From: Byssovorax sp.
GTDB taxonomy: Bacteria; Myxococcota_A; Polyangia; Polyangiales; Polyangiaceae
Assembly (NCBI GenBank): GCA_025362495.1
Contig: JANYGI010000167.1
Span: 44,449 to 108,448, forward strand
Length of the DNA stretch: 64,000 nucleotides
Direction: 5' to 3'
A program made the position numbers and the translations under genes. The stretch's first letter is position 1; each line of letters begins with the position of its first letter. The notes beneath the pieces are model-generated. The model was not told the DNA's origin, searched no databases, and saw nothing but the letters and a program-made list of their open reading frames with translations. This document shows, one piece after another, positions 1-8,844 of the stretch.

Positions 1-2
1 CG

Positions 3-743
3 ATCGCCGCCCGCACCCGCGCCGCAGCGCAGATCCTCGGCACCCCGGATCTCCTGGCTTCCTACGAAGCCAGGGGTGGTATCCCGGAAGATCTCGAGAG
101 CATCCGCGATCACGGCCAGACGGCAGAGGCGTTGAGTCAGGCGCAGAGCGCGGCCCAGGCGCAGGGCGGCGCGGCGACGCTCGCGGTGCTCGGCCCCTTC
201 GTCGCGCTGCAGAAGGAGTACTCGGCGATCATGGCCGCGGTGCAGGCCGTTCGACACGATCTCGAGAAGGCCAAGGCGCCGGTCGAGGTGATGACGGCCG
301 TCGACAAGATCCTCGTGAACGAGGCCGAGGTGACGATCAGGACAGTGCTCGACAAGGACGGCAAAGCGAAGAAGAAGGCCAGGAAGAGCGCCAGTCAGGA
401 GGCGTTGCGCGCCGAGATCGCGAAGGACGCGCGCGCCCTGCTGAACCTCGCCTCGATTCACAATGCCCTCGAGAAGCGCAAGGTCGATGGTCCCAGGCTC
501 TCCAAGCTGATCACGGTCGCGGAGTCGCTGTCCGGCAAGCTCGCCGAGCGCGCCGCCACCAAGGGTTCCCAGAAGGCGGCGACGTCAGCGCTGCACGCCG
601 CGGTCGACGAGCAGAAGCAGGTGTGGACGGCGTGCTATCGATTGCTCGCGTCGGTGGGCCGCGAGGACGCCCGCGTCGCGCAGCTGCTCTCGGAGGCGGC
701 GTACAAGCGATCACCGAAGACGGCGAAGACCAGGACGGCATGA
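3..743 (+). CDS. 3' part of an unknown Ala/Lys-rich helical protein (5' end outside window)
   Basis: The reading frame is open from the first complete codon of the window to the TGA at 741-743, so the gene begins upstream of the window. A TTG at 132 lies inside the frame but has no good ribosome binding site, and the codons before it read as normal coding sequence. The visible 246 residues are rich in Ala, Lys, Glu and Leu with a heptad-like look, a basic stretch near the middle (KAKKKARKS) and a basic C-terminus. There is no signal peptide or membrane segment in the visible part. I do not recognise the family. It is probably a soluble, largely helical protein. It faces a decayed toxin gene on the other strand. 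Confidence 0.7.
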   Translation: MAARTRAAAQILGTPDLLASYEARGGIPEDLESIRDHGQTAEALSQAQSAAQAQGGAATLAVLGPFVALQKEYSAIMAAVQAVRHDLEKAKAPVEVMTAVDKILVNEAEVTIRTVLDKDGKAKKKARKSASQEALRAEIAKDARALLNLASIHNALEKRKVDGPRLSKLITVAESLSGKLAERAATKGSQKAATSALHAAVDEQKQVWTACYRLLASVGREDARVAQLLSEAAYKRSPKTAKTRTA

Positions 744-779
744 TCCCGCCGGTGCGGTGACGTGGTTGCGGACCTGGTG

Positions 780-1307
780 TCGCTCGGCCACTCGCCGCGG
801 CGCCACGTCCACGTCGGGGGATCCCAGGTGCCGTCTTCGCCGCGGAGCACTGGATCGAGGAACGCCCGCGCTACCTGCGTAATCTCGTCGAGAGACGTCC
901 ACCGAAGGCCGTTCTCGAGAGCCATGCGGGCACAAGGAGCGAGCCAGCTCTCCGGGGGTAGAGGTAGCGCGACGGGCACCGTATGGGTGGCGCGCGCGTC
1001 GAATGTCGACTGGATCGCCGCGCGAACAGCGTGACTGTCGAAGGGTCCAGTGAGCGCGAGGTGCACCTCGCGGGCGTACGCGAGGACCTGGATGGGAGGG
1101 ATCGACGTGAACGCGAAGAGGTCGCTGCCGACGATGATCTCCGCCGGCTGCGCCATCGTGTCTCCGAACACGACATCGGAAGCGCTCGAACACCCAGCGT
1201 TGCCGCATCTGCTTGACCTCGACGCCGGCCGCGGCAGCGTGCTTCTTGATCTGGTTCTCCAGCGCCTGCTTGAAGTCTTCCGGCTTCGCGTATTTCCGGG
1301 GCATCAT
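780..1307 (-). pseudogene. Decayed AbiEii-type nucleotidyltransferase (toxin) gene
   Basis: The start at 1307 (ATGATG) reads MMPRKYAKPEDFKQALENQ and then RQRWVFERF, the usual N-terminus of AbiEii/AbiGii nucleotidyltransferases. Near 1175 the reading frame changes and continues as VFGDTM, then AQPAEIIVGSD, and later RAAIQSTFDARATH, PPESW and AFLDPVLRG, which are C-terminal landmarks of the family. The region that should carry the LKGG motif and the Asp residues for nucleotide transfer is absent. So is the block that normally follows the IVGSD segment (EKLHAYT...NSRVKD). No proper stop remains at the 3' end. I read this as a frameshifted, internally deleted remnant with no catalytic core. In intact systems AbiEii is the toxin of a type IV toxin-antitoxin pair. 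Confidence 0.75.
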
Positions 1308-1882
1308 GCCGACTTCGCGGGAACGGTGACAGGGATCTGAGCCTCGGTGAACAGACCGCGCTGGAGCCCTTCCTCGATGGCTTGCTCGATGAGATCTGGA
1401 GAGACGCCGATATCGATGCAATCGCGCAACGTCCGGAGAGCCGAGGTACAAGGCACCGAGCCTGGCCAGCTTCTCGTCATCGGCTACATCGCCTCGTGTT
1501 CAACGCGGCGAGCGCTCAGGCTCAACGTGGCCTCGCCGCCGGCCATCTCCAGCGTGACGAGCAAGGGGAGCGCCTGGTGCTCGTTCGTCATCGCGAAGCG
1601 CCCGTCGCCGGAGCTCACCCACGGCAAGTCGACAGGGCAATACGCCGCCCTGCCCTCCGGCGACTCCACCTCGACGCGCACGGGCCATGAGCGGCTCTGC
1701 ACCGGGGGACTCAGCGCGACGGCCTCTCGCGGGACGTCCTCGCCATCGGCCCGACCGTGCTCCGCCGGGCGTTCGACCCCTGAAAGCCTCGCGCCGGTGA
1801 GCTCGATCGGCTCCCCTTCGTCGACGGCGTCTCTCAGCGCGGCCACGTCACGTCGCCCCTCGTCGGTTCGAGCGAAGGACAT
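1304..1882 (-). pseudogene. Gene in the antitoxin position, broken by frameshifts
   Basis: An ATG at 1882, with AGGAG about 12 bases upstream, opens a 132-residue frame that ends at a TAG at 1484-1486. Restoring one base at about 1490 lets translation continue as DVADDEKLARLGALYLGSP. A second shift near 1425 leads into LRDCIDIGVSPDL and ends GLFTEAQIPVTVPAKSA at a TGA (1306-1304). That TGA overlaps the AbiEii start as ATGA. I infer a single gene of about 190 residues carrying two small indels. Alternatively these are two short genes. The four-base overlap places it as the translationally coupled partner (antitoxin position) of the AbiEii remnant. I do not recognise the family, and it does not clearly match classical AbiEi. 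Confidence 0.5.
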
Positions 1883-2039
1883 GGAAAGAGCGAAGCTCCT
1901 GGCTCCCTGAAGAAGGTGGAGCCGATTCCCGCCTGGCCTTCGTGCCGTCACGTCATCGTCGGTGCTCCGATGCTCGCAGCGTATCACCCACCACCGCGGG
2001 GCCGCGCCCGGGCGCGGCGGGCCATGCTGTGCGCCACCC

Positions 2040-2303
2040 GGGACGGCACGTTGCGTGACCCGGGACGGCACGGCCAGCGCTCCGGGACGGCACGTTCAAC
2101 CACCAGGGATGGCACGGCCAGCGCTCCGGGACGGCACGTTCAACCACCAGGGATGGCACGGCCAGCGCTCCGGGACGGCACGGCCAGCCGCCTGGAACGG
2201 CACCGACACCCACCTGGAACGGCGCCGGCAGCGACCTGGGATACCCCCGGGAGCCACCCGGGATACCCCTGGGAGCCACCCGGGATACCCCCGCTGCTAC
2301 CGC
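2040..2303. repeat. Twelve-unit tandem array with an exact 22-bp period
   Basis: Units begin at 2040, 2062, 2084, 2106, 2128, 2150, 2172, 2194, 2216, 2238, 2260 and 2282 with no slippage. The first seven share GGG(A)(C/T)GGCACG followed by a variable 11-base half (often GCCAGCGCTCC or TTCAACCACCA). The next two are GGAACGGC variants. The last three are GGGATACCCC followed by GGGAGCCACC. The last unit runs into the stop codon of the minus-strand gene ending at 2297. The period is not a multiple of three, so the array is not coding. It fills most of the roughly 410-base gap between 1882 and 2297. In the rest of that gap (1883-2039) I see nothing definable. Confidence 0.9.
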
Positions 2304-3382
2304 TTTCGCCCGCACGCCGGGCACGCGATCCGCCCCTGCGCCGTCGGCGCGCACCCCTCGCAGAGCAGGTGCATCCGCTCGTCGCACGCCGCCGGCTTCC
2401 CCGTCGTCCCCCCGCACCCCTCGCAGCAAATCCGGTCCACGCTCTGCGCCCCCGCCGGCACGCGGAGCACGATCTCCCGCGCCTCTTTTCGCCGTCGCAA
2501 GCGCACGCTCACCAGCGCAGCAGGGACCTCCGCCACCACCGCGGCGGCCGGAGAGCAGGTGATCTTCACGGCAAAGCGGCCTCCGAGATCCCGGAGCTTG
2601 GCGTCGCGATCGGCGAGCAAATGCGCGACCTTCGCCTCCACCACCTTGGCGTCGGCGCGCCGCCGCGGGGCCCGCGCCTCGGCGGTGAGATCCGCAAAGT
2701 AAGCGGTGATCCGCGCGTGATCGCGCGCGTGCCGGCGGCGCACCTCGGCGAGCACCGGGGCCGCTGCCTCGCGCACGGCCCGCTCGGTGCGCAGCGCTAA
2801 CCAGGGCGCGGCGCCGGGGGCCGAGAGCGGCGTCGGGCTCGGCCGCACCACCGCATCGGGCCAGGTCAGATCGAGGTGCCCGCCCGTCGCGGCGTCGGGC
2901 TCGCCGCCGTCCGTCGCGTGGACGATGAGCCGCGTCAGCCCCTCGCGCCGATCGTCCGCTTCGATGACGTAAGCCACGCTCGCGACGGCGTACACCGCGC
3001 TGCCAAACGACACCGACAGCACCTCGGCGAGGCCGTTGCGGAGGACGAACCGCGCCACCACCGCCTTGACGTGACCGAGGCGCGGGGGCTCGAGCTCGAG
3101 CCGCACCGACGCGACGGGCGCGCGCGCTCGGGCTTCGGCCACGAGCTTCTCCAGCAGCGGCGAGCCGATCCCCACGCTCACGTCGCCCTTCTGCGCGGGG
3201 TACACCGCGAGCCGGCTCTCCTCGGGCACGTCGAGCCGCTGCGCGAGCGCGGGCGGGAGCACCGCGATGGCCTCGCCCTCGCGCTCGCCGCGCTCGCAGA
3301 GGGCGTCCTCGGCCTCGAGCGCGGCGAGCACGAAGTCGAGCGGAGCGGGCAGGATCGCGGGGCGCGCAGCGTCGGCGATCAT
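2297..3382 (-). CDS. Zinc-ribbon partner protein of the adjacent SNF2 helicase
   Basis: This 361-residue protein starts at an ATG that overlaps the helicase stop by four bases (ATGA at 3382-3379), so the two are translationally coupled. The first 300 residues form an alpha/beta region without a motif I recognise. The middle is rich in charged helices (about residues 200-270). The C-terminus carries a Cys cluster: CEGCGG, C near the DERMH stretch, CEGC and CPAC in the last 45 residues, which looks like a treble-clef or zinc-ribbon fold. Similar Cys-rich proteins often sit next to bacterial SNF2-like ATPases, where they probably give nucleic-acid or partner binding. The function beyond that is unknown. 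The cytoplasm is the expected location. Confidence 0.7.
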   Translation of the reverse strand: MIADAARPAILPAPLDFVLAALEAEDALCERGEREGEAIAVLPPALAQRLDVPEESRLAVYPAQKGDVSVGIGSPLLEKLVAEARARAPVASVRLELEPPRLGHVKAVVARFVLRNGLAEVLSVSFGSAVYAVASVAYVIEADDRREGLTRLIVHATDGGEPDAATGGHLDLTWPDAVVRPSPTPLSAPGAAPWLALRTERAVREAAAPVLAEVRRRHARDHARITAYFADLTAEARAPRRRADAKVVEAKVAHLLADRDAKLRDLGGRFAVKITCSPAAAVVAEVPAALVSVRLRRRKEAREIVLRVPAGAQSVDRICCEGCGGTTGKPAACDERMHLLCEGCAPTAQGRIACPACGRKR

Positions 3383-5691
3383 GCCTCGTAGTCCTTCCCG
3401 AAGAGCTTCTCGTCGAGCTTCTTCACCTGCTCGTAGTGCCCGCGCGCCTTGCCGAGCTCCGACGCGATCGCGTCGAAGCCGGCCGCGAGATCCTCGTCCG
3501 ATCGCGAGCTGGCGTAGAGCGCGACGATCCGCTCTTCCAGATCGCGCTCGTCGGCCATGTTGCCGAGGACCATGTCCATCTCGCCGACGACGAGCTCGAA
3601 GAGGTGGAGCCGGCGATCGAGCAGATCGAGCACGCGCTCCTCCGCGGTGCCGCTCGCGCAGAGGTTGTACACGCGTACCTCCTCGCGCTGCCCCATGCGG
3701 TGGAGGCGACCGATGCGCTGCTCGATCAGCATGGGGTTATACGGGAGATCGAAGTTCACGAGCACGTGACAGTGGTGCAGGTTCTGCCCCTCGCCGCCGA
3801 CGTCGGTGGCGAGGAGCACGCGCGCCGAGCCGCCCTTGAACGCGTCGAGCGAGGCGCGCTTGTCCGCCGCCGAGAGGCCGCCATGAAAGAGCGCGGGGGC
3901 GATCCCGGCCTCGCGGAGCGTGGCCTCGACGTCGGTGAGCGTGTCCCGGAAGCGCGTGAACACGAGGATCTGCTCCTGGTGCGCGCGGGCGAGATCGACG
4001 AGGGCGCGCCCCTTGCGCGAGACGCGAACCAGCGCCGCGCGCTTCGAGAGCGCGGCGAGCGAGCGGCGCTCGGCCGGGGTGCGTTTGTCGCTCGCGCTCA
4101 GGCGCTCGAGGCTCCCGCGCAGCGCCGCGGGGCTCGAACCGGCGCAGAGCAGCAGCGTCGAGGCCAGCATCCGCGCGCCCTCGATCCCGCCGTGCTCGCG
4201 GAGGAACGCAACCACCTCGGCGTAGAGCTCGCGCTCTTCGAGCAGCGGCTCGACGACGACCGTGCTGACGAAGCGAGGCGGCAGCGCGAGGCCGCTGTCG
4301 GCGCGGGTGTTGCGCACCATCACCTCGGCGAGAAGGGCGCGGAGGCGCTCGCGGTTCTTCGGCGACAGGGGATCCTTGGCGTCGACGAACTGCGCGCGGA
4401 AGGCCGCCGGTGTGGCGAACTGCCCGGGCCGGAGCAGCGTGACGAGGTTGTAGAGCTCCTCGAGATCCGTCTCGATCGGCGTCGCCGTGAGCAGGAGCAG
4501 GAAGCGGCTGCTCAGGCCGTTGACGAGCTTGAAGCTCGCGCTGCTGCGGTTCTTCACGTGGTGGGCCTCGTCGACGATGACGAGATCCCACGGCACCCCG
4601 TGGACGAGGGGCGCGTACTTCGCGCTGCGCGCGAGCGCGAGCGAGGCGACCACCACCCCTTCGCCCTTCCAGAATGCCTCGGGATCGGCGCTGCGGGCGG
4701 CGTCCTCGGTGGTGCGCACGGTGAGGCCCGCCTTCTCGGCGAGCTCTCCGACCCACTGCCCGAGCAGCGCGGGCGGCACGAGGATCAGCGCGCGGCGGGC
4801 CATCCCGCGGAGCTGGTACTCGCGCAGGATCATCAGCGCCTCGATGGTCTTGCCGAGGCCCACCTCGTCCGCGAGCAGCGCGCGGCCGCGGTAGAAGCGG
4901 AGCACCCGGCGCACGGTCTCGGTCTGGTAGCGGTGCGGCTCGACGCCCTCGAGCGAGGCGAGGCCGAGCAGCTCTTCGAACTGCTCGGCCGCCGCGAGGG
5001 CGTAGCCGCGGAGCGTGTGGCTCACCGATCCGAGCTGGCCGAGCGCGCCGTCGAGGCCGCGAGCCAGAGCCGCCGCGTCGAGCCCGACGAACACGAGCGG
5101 AGCCTCCGCGAGCGGAGGAGGGGGCGGAAGCGAGGGGGTGGAAGGCACGCTCGGTACGATGGGCGCGACCGGCAGAGGCTTGCGCGCGGCGGCCACGACC
5201 GGCGGAGCCTTGCGCGCGACGGCCGCGACCGGCGGAGCCTTGCGCGCAGCGGGCGCTGTTGGCCCGGGCCGAGGCGCAGGCGCAGGCGCAGCGGCCGCGC
5301 GCGGGCGAGGCGGAGCCGGCCTCGCCTCGGGCAGGCCCATGATCTCCCTCAGCGTGGGATCGTGGATCACCTCGGCGAGCCGACGAGGGAGCCCGACGCG
5401 GCGATCGACCAGGAACGTGTTCGCGTTGAACGCAACGAAGGCCCCGTCGGCCGCGGTCGCCCGCTGGATCACGCGCGCGAGCGAGGCGTGCGGGACGTCG
5501 TCCGGGAGGCCCTCCAGAAGGAGCGTATTGACGGCCTCGTCGACGGAGAACGGGTAATCGAGGGAGCGCCCGGACAGCGCGAGCGCGAGCGTGAAGAGAT
5601 CGGCCCCCGAGAGGATGCGGGCGGCCCTGGGCGACGCGAGCAAGCGCCGCAGATCGGTCCTGCTGACGCTTTCACTCTCGCGCATGCTCAT
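3379..5691 (-). CDS. SNF2/HepA-like DEAD-box ATPase (helicase superfamily 2)
   Basis: Domains in order: an N-terminal region with a Pro/Ala-rich low-complexity linker (about residues 115-205), a helicase ATP-binding domain with Walker A DEVGLGKT near residue 275 and DEAH near 372 (VIVDEAHHVKN), and a C-terminal helicase domain with ATDVGGEGQNL and the arginine-finger motif QRIGRLHRMGQ near 660. These motifs mark a SNF2/RapA-type double-stranded nucleic-acid translocase. The frame is open up to 5766, but the ATG at 5691 or the one at 5685 (GAGG seven bases upstream) is the likelier start. The leader before it shares its DNA with the promoter of the divergent GH13 gene. It forms a two-gene operon with the zinc-ribbon protein downstream. 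Confidence 0.88.
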   Translation of the reverse strand: MSMRESESVSRTDLRRLLASPRAARILSGADLFTLALALSGRSLDYPFSVDEAVNTLLLEGLPDDVPHASLARVIQRATAADGAFVAFNANTFLVDRRVGLPRRLAEVIHDPTLREIMGLPEARPAPPRPRAAAAPAPAPRPGPTAPAARKAPPVAAVARKAPPVVAAARKPLPVAPIVPSVPSTPSLPPPPPLAEAPLVFVGLDAAALARGLDGALGQLGSVSHTLRGYALAAAEQFEELLGLASLEGVEPHRYQTETVRRVLRFYRGRALLADEVGLGKTIEALMILREYQLRGMARRALILVPPALLGQWVGELAEKAGLTVRTTEDAARSADPEAFWKGEGVVVASLALARSAKYAPLVHGVPWDLVIVDEAHHVKNRSSASFKLVNGLSSRFLLLLTATPIETDLEELYNLVTLLRPGQFATPAAFRAQFVDAKDPLSPKNRERLRALLAEVMVRNTRADSGLALPPRFVSTVVVEPLLEERELYAEVVAFLREHGGIEGARMLASTLLLCAGSSPAALRGSLERLSASDKRTPAERRSLAALSKRAALVRVSRKGRALVDLARAHQEQILVFTRFRDTLTDVEATLREAGIAPALFHGGLSAADKRASLDAFKGGSARVLLATDVGGEGQNLHHCHVLVNFDLPYNPMLIEQRIGRLHRMGQREEVRVYNLCASGTAEERVLDLLDRRLHLFELVVGEMDMVLGNMADERDLEERIVALYASSRSDEDLAAGFDAIASELGKARGHYEQVKKLDEKLFGKDYEA

Positions 5692-5855
5692 GCCTCGGAC
5701 ATCGCGCCGCGCGTCGAGGGAGAGACCGAAGGCCTCGCCCCGCGTGACGTCCGGCCAGCCAGGCACTCCCCGTAGTCTCGTGGATCGCGCGGCGTCAACC
5801 TTGAGCTTCCCCGCCCCGCCGGGCTATGCCTGTCCCCTTCCCAAGGAGCCCCCGC

Positions 5856-7253
5856 GTGATCCTGTTCGAGCTCAACGCCCGCCTGCACAACCAGCGCCTC
5901 GACGCGCTCGCTGACCAGCACCTCGCGCGCCTCGCGGCCCTCGGCTTCGACTGGGTCTGGCTGATGGGCATCTGGACGATGGGCCCCGAGGGCGTCGTCA
6001 TGTCGCGCAAGTACGCCCCCGACTTCGAGGGCTCGCCCTACGCCATCGCCGCCTACGAGGTCGATCCGATCCTCGGCGGCGAGCAGGCGCTCCGGGTCTT
6101 CGTCGCGCGCGCCCACGCCCTCGGGATCAAGGTCATGGCCGACTTCGTCCCCAACCACCTCGCGCTCGACTCGCCGCTCATCGACGCCGATCCGGCGATG
6201 GTGATCCACTCGAACCCGGCCATCCGCCGCGAGTACGCCACCGACTACTACGACCACCCGAAGGGCCGCCTCGCCCACGGCAAGGATCCGTATTTCGAGG
6301 GCTGGAACGACACGGTCCAGCTCGACTACGCGTACCCGCCGCTCCGCGCCCACCAGGTGGCCCAGCTCCAGCGCATCGCCCGGCTCGTCGACGGCGTGCG
6401 CTGCGACATGGCGATGCTCGTCCTCCGCGAGCACGTGAAGAAGAACTGGTTCCCCGGCGTGGATCAGGCCTCGTTCGACGCCGCGTACCCGCGCGAGTTC
6501 TGGGACGAGGCCGTCACCACGGTGCGCGCGGACCGCCCCGATTTCGTCTTCATGGCCGAGGTCTACTGGGACAACGAGCCCATCCTCCAGTCGCTCGGCT
6601 TCGACTACACCTACAACAAGAAGCTCTACGATCTCCTCGCGCACCACGCCCCGGCGGCAGAGACGGCCGCGCAGCTCGAGCACTGGCCGCAGGCCTACCT
6701 GGAGCGCTCGGTGCACTTCCTCGAGAACCACGACGAGGAGCGCGCCGCGCGCCGCTTCGGCAAGCGCTCACGCCCCTCGGCGATGCTGAGCTACGCCATC
6801 CCGGGCGCGGTGTTCGTGCACCAGGGCCAGATGGAGGGCTTCGCCGAGAAGCTCCCGGTGCAGCGTCGGATCCCGCTCCAGCACGAGACCCCGAACGCCG
6901 CGCTGATGGCCTTCTACGAGCGCCTCCTCGGCCTCGTGCGCCGCCCGATCTTCCGCGACGCCGAGCTGATGATCCTCGGCGCCGAGAGCGACGTCGTCCT
7001 CGCCCTGCGCCGCCGCGGCGAAGAGCGCGTCCTCATCGGCGCCGATCCGGGCTGGCACCGCCACCCGAAGAGCCCCGCGATCGAGATCCCCCTGGTGTGG
7101 CTGGGGATCGCGCCCGGCACCGCGGTGCGCTGCATCGATCTCTGGACCGGTGCGCGGGTCGAGCTGATGCCCTCGGAGATCGAGCTGCGCTTCGCCGAGG
7201 GCGCCGTCGCGAGCTGGGCGGAGAACCATGCGTTTTTGATCGAGCTCCGCTGA
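5856..7253 (+). CDS. GH13 alpha-amylase-family glycoside hydrolase
   Basis: The start is the GTG at 5856, preceded by AAGGAG at 5843-5848 with seven-base spacing. An in-frame ATG at 5826 has no such site. The 465-residue protein begins directly in the TIM barrel (ILFELNARLHNQ). Family landmarks: the first-region motif DFVPNHLA, the nucleophile Asp in DGVRCDMAM (about residue 183), the acid/base Glu in FMAEVYWDNE (about 233) and the third Asp in FLENHDEE (about 292). A short beta-rich C-terminal domain follows. There is no signal peptide, so it acts in the cytoplasm, probably on alpha-glucans or trehalose/sucrose-type substrates. The exact substrate cannot be told. It ends convergently with the transhydrogenase gene. 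Confidence 0.88.
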   Translation: MILFELNARLHNQRLDALADQHLARLAALGFDWVWLMGIWTMGPEGVVMSRKYAPDFEGSPYAIAAYEVDPILGGEQALRVFVARAHALGIKVMADFVPNHLALDSPLIDADPAMVIHSNPAIRREYATDYYDHPKGRLAHGKDPYFEGWNDTVQLDYAYPPLRAHQVAQLQRIARLVDGVRCDMAMLVLREHVKKNWFPGVDQASFDAAYPREFWDEAVTTVRADRPDFVFMAEVYWDNEPILQSLGFDYTYNKKLYDLLAHHAPAAETAAQLEHWPQAYLERSVHFLENHDEERAARRFGKRSRPSAMLSYAIPGAVFVHQGQMEGFAEKLPVQRRIPLQHETPNAALMAFYERLLGLVRRPIFRDAELMILGAESDVVLALRRRGEERVLIGADPGWHRHPKSPAIEIPLVWLGIAPGTAVRCIDLWTGARVELMPSEIELRFAEGAVASWAENHAFLIELR

Positions 7254-7260
7254 TCGCCGC

Positions 7261-8733
7261 CTACGATCCGTCAGCGTCCGCCGTGTTCCGATCCGGCTTG
7301 ATCCACCGCCCAAGCGCGTCGTACGCGGCGTATTTGTAGCACTCGGACAGCGTCGGGTAGTTGAACACCATCTCGATCAGGGTGTCGACGGTGCCGCCGA
7401 GCAGGATCATCGACTGGCCGATGTGCACCAGCTCCGTCGCGCGATCGCCGATGCAGTTGGCGCCGATGAGCTTGCGGTTGCTCTTGTCGAACACGAGCTT
7501 CATCAGCCCGTCGTTGTCGCCGATGATTCGCCCGCGCGCGTTGTGCTTGTAGAGGGCGCGGCCGACGATGACGTCGATGCCCTTGGCCTTCGCGTCCTCC
7601 TCGGAGAAGCCCACGCAGGACACCTCGGGGATGGTGTAGATGCCGTACGGCAAGAGCTGGCTGACGGTGCGTTTGTAGTCGAATCCGAACGCATGACAGA
7701 CCGCGACGCGGGCCTGCTCCATCGACGTCGACGCGAGCGCCGGGAAGCCGATCACGTCGCCCGCGGCGTAGATCGACGGGACCGCCGTGCGGTAGTCGCA
7801 GTCGACCTCGACGTAGCCACGCTTCAAGAGCTTCACGCCCACGGCCTCGAGGTTGAGCTTCGCCGTCGCGCCCGATCGCCCCGCCGCGAAGAGGAGCTTC
7901 TCGCTCGCGACCTCGCCGGCCGCGGCGACGGGCTTGGCGTCGTGGAGCGGTGACGGCGGCATCGGCGCCGCGAGGCTGAGCTGGGTCACGATCTGATCGC
8001 CGACGCGCTTCACCTCGCCCGCGCCGGTGTTGAGGCGGACGTCGATCCCGAGGTTCACCAGCGCCACGCGGAGGGCCTCGCTGATCTCGGCGTCGAGGAA
8101 CGACAGGAGCTCGTCGCGCGGCTCGATCAGCGTGACCTTGACGCCGAGCGCGCAGAACATCGAGGCGTACTCGCAGCCGATGACGCCGCCGCCGATCACC
8201 GTCATCGTCTTCGGCAGCCGATCGACCTGGAGGATGGTGTCGCTGTCGTCGATGTCGGGATCGCTGAAAGGGATCGACGCCGGCTGGAACGGCACCGATC
8301 CGGTGGCGATGAGGATGAACTCGGCGGTGAGGTTCTTCGTCTCGCCGGCCTCGCACAGCTCGACCGTGTGGCCGTCGACGAGGCGCGCCGTGCCGTGCAG
8401 GTAGGTCACGTTGTGGCGGTTCAAGTTCCAGTCGATCCGCTCGACCTCGGTGACGACGACCGCGTCCTTGCGCGACATCAGCTTCGGCACCGCGAGCGTC
8501 GGATCGAGCGTGACGGTGAGGCCGTAGAGCTCGGCGTTGCGGTAGCCCGAGAGGTAGATCGCCGTCTCGCGCAGCGTCTTGGAGGGCAGCGTCCCGGTGT
8601 GCACCGCCGCCCCTCCCGGCTGGCGCGCCCTCTCGAGGATGGCCACGCGCTTGCCAAAGTAGGCGGCCTGGACCGCGCCTTTTTCACCCGCCGGCCCGGA
8701 GCCGATCACGATCAGATCATAGTCGTAGGACAC
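7261..8733 (-). CDS. sthA: Soluble NAD(P)+ transhydrogenase (Si-type, SthA-like)
   Basis: The 490-residue flavoprotein has the N-terminal FAD dinucleotide-binding motif IGSGPAGEKGA, a central NAD-binding motif VIGGGVIGCEYA and the C-terminal dimerisation domain of the pyridine nucleotide-disulfide oxidoreductase fold. The position of the redox Cys pair reads PGGAAVHTGTLPSK. Both cysteines are replaced, whereas Escherichia coli SthA keeps the first (GGCTHWGTIPSK). Loss of the disulfide fits hydride transfer between NADPH and NAD+ rather than disulfide reduction. The GTG at 8733 is chosen because the FAD motif starts within 10 residues of it. The open frame further upstream (to 8814) is Arg/Ala-rich and unlikely. 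The gene is divergent from lysS. Confidence 0.85.
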   Translation of the reverse strand: MSYDYDLIVIGSGPAGEKGAVQAAYFGKRVAILERARQPGGAAVHTGTLPSKTLRETAIYLSGYRNAELYGLTVTLDPTLAVPKLMSRKDAVVVTEVERIDWNLNRHNVTYLHGTARLVDGHTVELCEAGETKNLTAEFILIATGSVPFQPASIPFSDPDIDDSDTILQVDRLPKTMTVIGGGVIGCEYASMFCALGVKVTLIEPRDELLSFLDAEISEALRVALVNLGIDVRLNTGAGEVKRVGDQIVTQLSLAAPMPPSPLHDAKPVAAAGEVASEKLLFAAGRSGATAKLNLEAVGVKLLKRGYVEVDCDYRTAVPSIYAAGDVIGFPALASTSMEQARVAVCHAFGFDYKRTVSQLLPYGIYTIPEVSCVGFSEEDAKAKGIDVIVGRALYKHNARGRIIGDNDGLMKLVFDKSNRKLIGANCIGDRATELVHIGQSMILLGGTVDTLIEMVFNYPTLSECYKYAAYDALGRWIKPDRNTADADGS

Positions 8734-8844
8734 GGTCCGCAGACTACGCCCGCCTGCGGCACGATTGAAAGCCCGAGCCCCCGCGGCTAATGTGCGCGCT
8801 CTTCGACGGGCCACTTTTGGCCCAAACCCTCAGGATCTGCCGAC

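Noticed and set aside
2040..2303. CRISPR array or plasmid-type iterons
   Set aside because: The period of 22 bp leaves no room for spacers, the variable halves recur, and there is no cas or rep gene nearby. A replication origin is not supported because no AT-rich tract or initiator gene is seen.
3436..5775. Long open frame antisense to the SNF2 gene
   Set aside because: It is an artefact of high GC wobble. The product has no domain, is Arg/Glu/Ala-rich, and the opposite strand encodes a clear helicase.
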